This document shows, piece by piece, positions 22,368-23,978 of a stretch of 23,978 nucleotides of DNA. The stretch's first letter is position 1. Every line of letters begins with the position of its first letter. This stretch comes from UBA4719 sp038249115 (GTDB lineage Bacteria > Actinomycetota > Actinomycetes > Actinomycetales > Dermatophilaceae), in contig JBBRWQ010000053.1 in assembly GCA_038249115.1 (NCBI GenBank), positions 1-23,978 of the forward strand, read 5' to 3'. A program made the position numbers and the translations under genes. The notes under the pieces are model-generated. The model had not been told where the DNA came from. It searched no databases and worked only from the letters and a program-made list of their open reading frames with translations.

Positions 22368-23081
22368 GTGGCCCACCTGTTGTTGCTGACCAACGCCCTG
22401 GCATCCAGTGCCGAGGTGCTGCCGGCGCTGGCCCTGCTCAGCCATCAGGTCCGCATTCTGCCTGCTGAGCCTGCCGCCCTGGTCAACAGTCCTCCTGCCG
22501 ACGTCATCCTGGTGGACGCACGCCGGGAGCTGGCGGCGGCCAAGTCCCTGTGCCGGATGCTGCGCGCCACCGGCGTCTCGGTGCCGCTGCTGGCGATCCT
22601 GACCGAGGGCGGGCTAGCCGGCCTGACCGCCGAATGGGGCATCGACGACGTCCTGCTGGACAACGCCGGACCGGCTGAGGTCGAGGCACGGCTCCGTCTG
22701 GCCATCGGCTCGCTGGCGCTGTCATCAGACGACGACCAGGCGAGCGGTCAGATCACCGCCGGCGAGCTGGTCATCGATGAGACCACCTACTCGGCCCGGA
22801 TCAGCGGGCGGCTGCTCGACCTGACCTACAAGGAGTTCGAGCTGATCAAGCACCTCGCCCAGCACCCGGGACGGGTCTTCACGCGGGCGCAGCTGTTGCA
22901 GGAGGTGTGGGGATACGACTACTTCGGCGGGACGCGCACGGTGGACGTCCACGTGCGACGTCTGCGCGCCAAGCTGGGCCTTGAGTACGAGGTGCTGATC
23001 GGGACCGTGCGCAACGTCGGCTACCGCTTCGTGCCCGACACCGGGCCCCGTGTGCAGGACGAGACGCTCGCCGACGCCTGA
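22368..23081 (+). CDS. glnR: GlnR-like orphan OmpR-class nitrogen regulator
   Basis: This 237-residue protein has a receiver-like domain and a winged-helix output. The receiver keeps D50 in VILVDARREL with R52 next to it, as in actinobacterial GlnR. It has T8/N9 where the acidic pair should be, and no lysine at the end of strand 5 (VLLDNAGP). It therefore cannot be phosphorylated in the usual way and fits the atypical GlnR type, which dimerises without a sensor kinase. The output domain has LDLTYKEFELIKHLAQHPGRVFTRAQLL, VDVHVRRLRAKLG and GTVRNVGYRF. The GTG start has a -10 box 7 nt upstream. No kinase gene is adjacent. Confidence 0.9.
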   Translation: MAHLLLLTNALASSAEVLPALALLSHQVRILPAEPAALVNSPPADVILVDARRELAAAKSLCRMLRATGVSVPLLAILTEGGLAGLTAEWGIDDVLLDNAGPAEVEARLRLAIGSLALSSDDDQASGQITAGELVIDETTYSARISGRLLDLTYKEFELIKHLAQHPGRVFTRAQLLQEVWGYDYFGGTRTVDVHVRRLRAKLGLEYEVLIGTVRNVGYRFVPDTGPRVQDETLADA

Positions 23082-23110
23082 CCCCACCCGCACGTCCCAG
23101 CCACGATGCG

Positions 23111-23177
23111 CCGAACGCCGCGGAAGGGCCCACATCGCCCCGGCCACGGGTCGAAACGGGCCTTCCGCGGCGTTCGG
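23111..23177. terminator. Bidirectional hairpin between glnR and the nucleotidase gene
   Basis: Arms at 23111-23131 and 23158-23177 pair over 20 bp with a single bulged G, around a 26-nt loop. It lies between two convergent genes (stops at 23081 and 23188) and can act in both directions. No T-run is present. Confidence 0.65.
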
Positions 23178-23187
23178 TCGGGGGTGG

Positions 23188-23978
23188 TTACGGCAACTGG
23201 GTGATCCGGTTCAGCGGCAACGGTGCGTACGGCTGCGTGGTGGTTGGCAGGTAGTTGGCGAAAGCGTCGATGTCGAGGCCTCCGAAGTACTTGCCAGTGC
23301 CGTTCTTGAATGCCGCGAAGTTGTCGCCGCCATCGAAGAGGAAGTTGTTCGTCACGATGCGGTAGCTCGTGGAACCGTCATTGGCCACCGGAAGGTAGCT
23401 CTTGGTGTCCGGATCCTGGATGGTGAGCACCGTGACAGTCCTCGCGGTGCCGGCACCCGTCACCGTGTAGTGCAGGCCGTTGCTGACCTGCAGGAACTTC
23501 GTGCCCGAGCCGGCGTTGCTGCCCGACCACTGCTGCCCCAGGAGGCTCCAGATGTCGGCGCCGGTCAGATTCATCGAGACCAGGTAGTTGTTGAACGGCT
23601 GGACCGTGAAGGCCTCCTCGTAACGGACGATGCCATCCGCCGCCTCCGGGAATGCCGGTTGAACCGACCGGGCCCACAACAGGTCGGCACGAATGCCGCC
23701 GGGGTTCATGAACGCGACGACCGGAGTCTGGCCACCAGTGACCACGGACGGGTCGTTGACCTGGGCGTCAGCGATCAGGTCACCGAGCGTGGACTCACCG
23801 GCCGCCTCCTTGTACCCGATGAGGTCGGCTGTGATTGTGCCCAGCACCCTGTTCGCGATCGGCGCGATCAGGGTCTTGTAGGTGGCGATGATCGAGCTCT
23901 CGGCAGCCGCCGGGGCGACGTCCCGGGTCACGATCATGTTGCTGCCCTCAACCGAGGCGCGAACGATGTCCTGGGTGC
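23188..23978 (-). CDS. 5'-nucleotidase/cyclic phosphodiesterase, C-terminal part (runs off the window)
   Basis: The reading frame stays open past the right edge, so at least 263 residues of the C-terminal part are present and the N-terminus is missing. It carries the 5'-nucleotidase C-terminal (substrate-binding) domain: GESTLGDLIADAQ, NPGGIRADL with the substrate-binding arginine, and NNFLFDGGDNF followed by FKNG. These enzymes release phosphate from external nucleotides and normally carry a signal peptide, but that end is outside the window. The missing N-terminal metallophosphatase domain and any anchor cannot be judged. A methionine at 23937 is only an internal residue. The nearest neighbour is glnR, separated by a hairpin. 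Confidence 0.9.
   Translation of the reverse strand, partial: TQDIVRASVEGSNMIVTRDVAPAAAESSIIATYKTLIAPIANRVLGTITADLIGYKEAAGESTLGDLIADAQVNDPSVVTGGQTPVVAFMNPGGIRADLLWARSVQPAFPEAADGIVRYEEAFTVQPFNNYLVSMNLTGADIWSLLGQQWSGSNAGSGTKFLQVSNGLHYTVTGAGTARTVTVLTIQDPDTKSYLPVANDGSTSYRIVTNNFLFDGGDNFAAFKNGTGKYFGGLDIDAFANYLPTTTQPYAPLPLNRITQLP

Overview
This window looks like chromosomal core from a high-G+C actinomycete, probably of the Micrococcales (Intrasporangiaceae/Dermatophilaceae-like). The lineage is inferred from gene content and style only. It carries mshA (mycothiol), carD, senX3-regX3, an MEP-pathway ispD-ispF pair, a heparin-binding-haemagglutinin-like gene and an atypical GlnR-type regulator. GTG starts are common, and many start codons sit 6-7 nt after a TAnnnT -10 box with no ribosome binding site. 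About 24 protein genes are packed tightly. I see no tRNA, rRNA, CRISPR, insertion sequence, prophage or defence system.

Layout. (1) 112-2530, plus strand: an MsiK/UgpC-type sugar-ABC ATPase and a DUF4032 kinase-like protein, separated by a strong hairpin. (2) 2535-7644, minus strand: read from its promoter end, carD, ispD, ispF, cysS, rlmB, a CD225/dispanin protein and a DUF2752 protein. carD-ispD-ispF-cysS-rlmB is the order seen in mycobacteria (Rv3583c to Rv3579c), and a divergent LpqE-like lipoprotein at 7883 matches Rv3584. (3) 8454-13870: regX3 and senX3 (minus), phoU (plus, divergent from senX3 with a PHO-box-like repeat between them), then gpmA, a YbjN protein and mshA (minus). This resembles Rv0486-Rv0491 with phoU inserted as in Streptomyces phoU/phoRP. 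(4) 14007-17503: a methyltransferase-like protein, DUF2516, an AnsA-type asparaginase, an HBHA-like protein and its XRE regulator (compare Rv0474-Rv0476). (5) 17575-20588, minus strand: a nitrobindin/FABP-like protein, a Fur-family regulator, YgfZ and a BKACE (DUF849) enzyme. (6) 20612-23081: a DsrE protein, a membrane protein coupled to a MoaD/ThiS protein, and GlnR-like. (7) The 3' part of a secreted 5'-nucleotidase runs off the right edge.

How the genes work together. Sections 2-4 are mainly housekeeping: translation (cysS, rlmB), isoprenoid precursors (ispD, ispF), rRNA-level transcription control (carD), phosphate sensing (senX3, regX3, phoU), glycolysis (gpmA) and redox thiol synthesis (mshA). 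GlnR-like and the asparaginase point to nitrogen control.

I found no convincing new multi-gene system. The most unusual signals are at DNA level: (a) the octamer CGGCATAC occurs at least 12 times, in several reading frames and on both strands, far above rough compositional expectation; (b) eleven genes share a TAnnnT plus 6-7 nt plus start-codon layout typical of leaderless transcripts; (c) the 20588/20612 gene pair is driven by two -10 boxes that overlap each other; (d) ispD appears to need a CTG start overlapping the carD stop codon; (e) several long perfect or near-perfect hairpins lie between genes. All calls come from reading the sequence; no database search was run.
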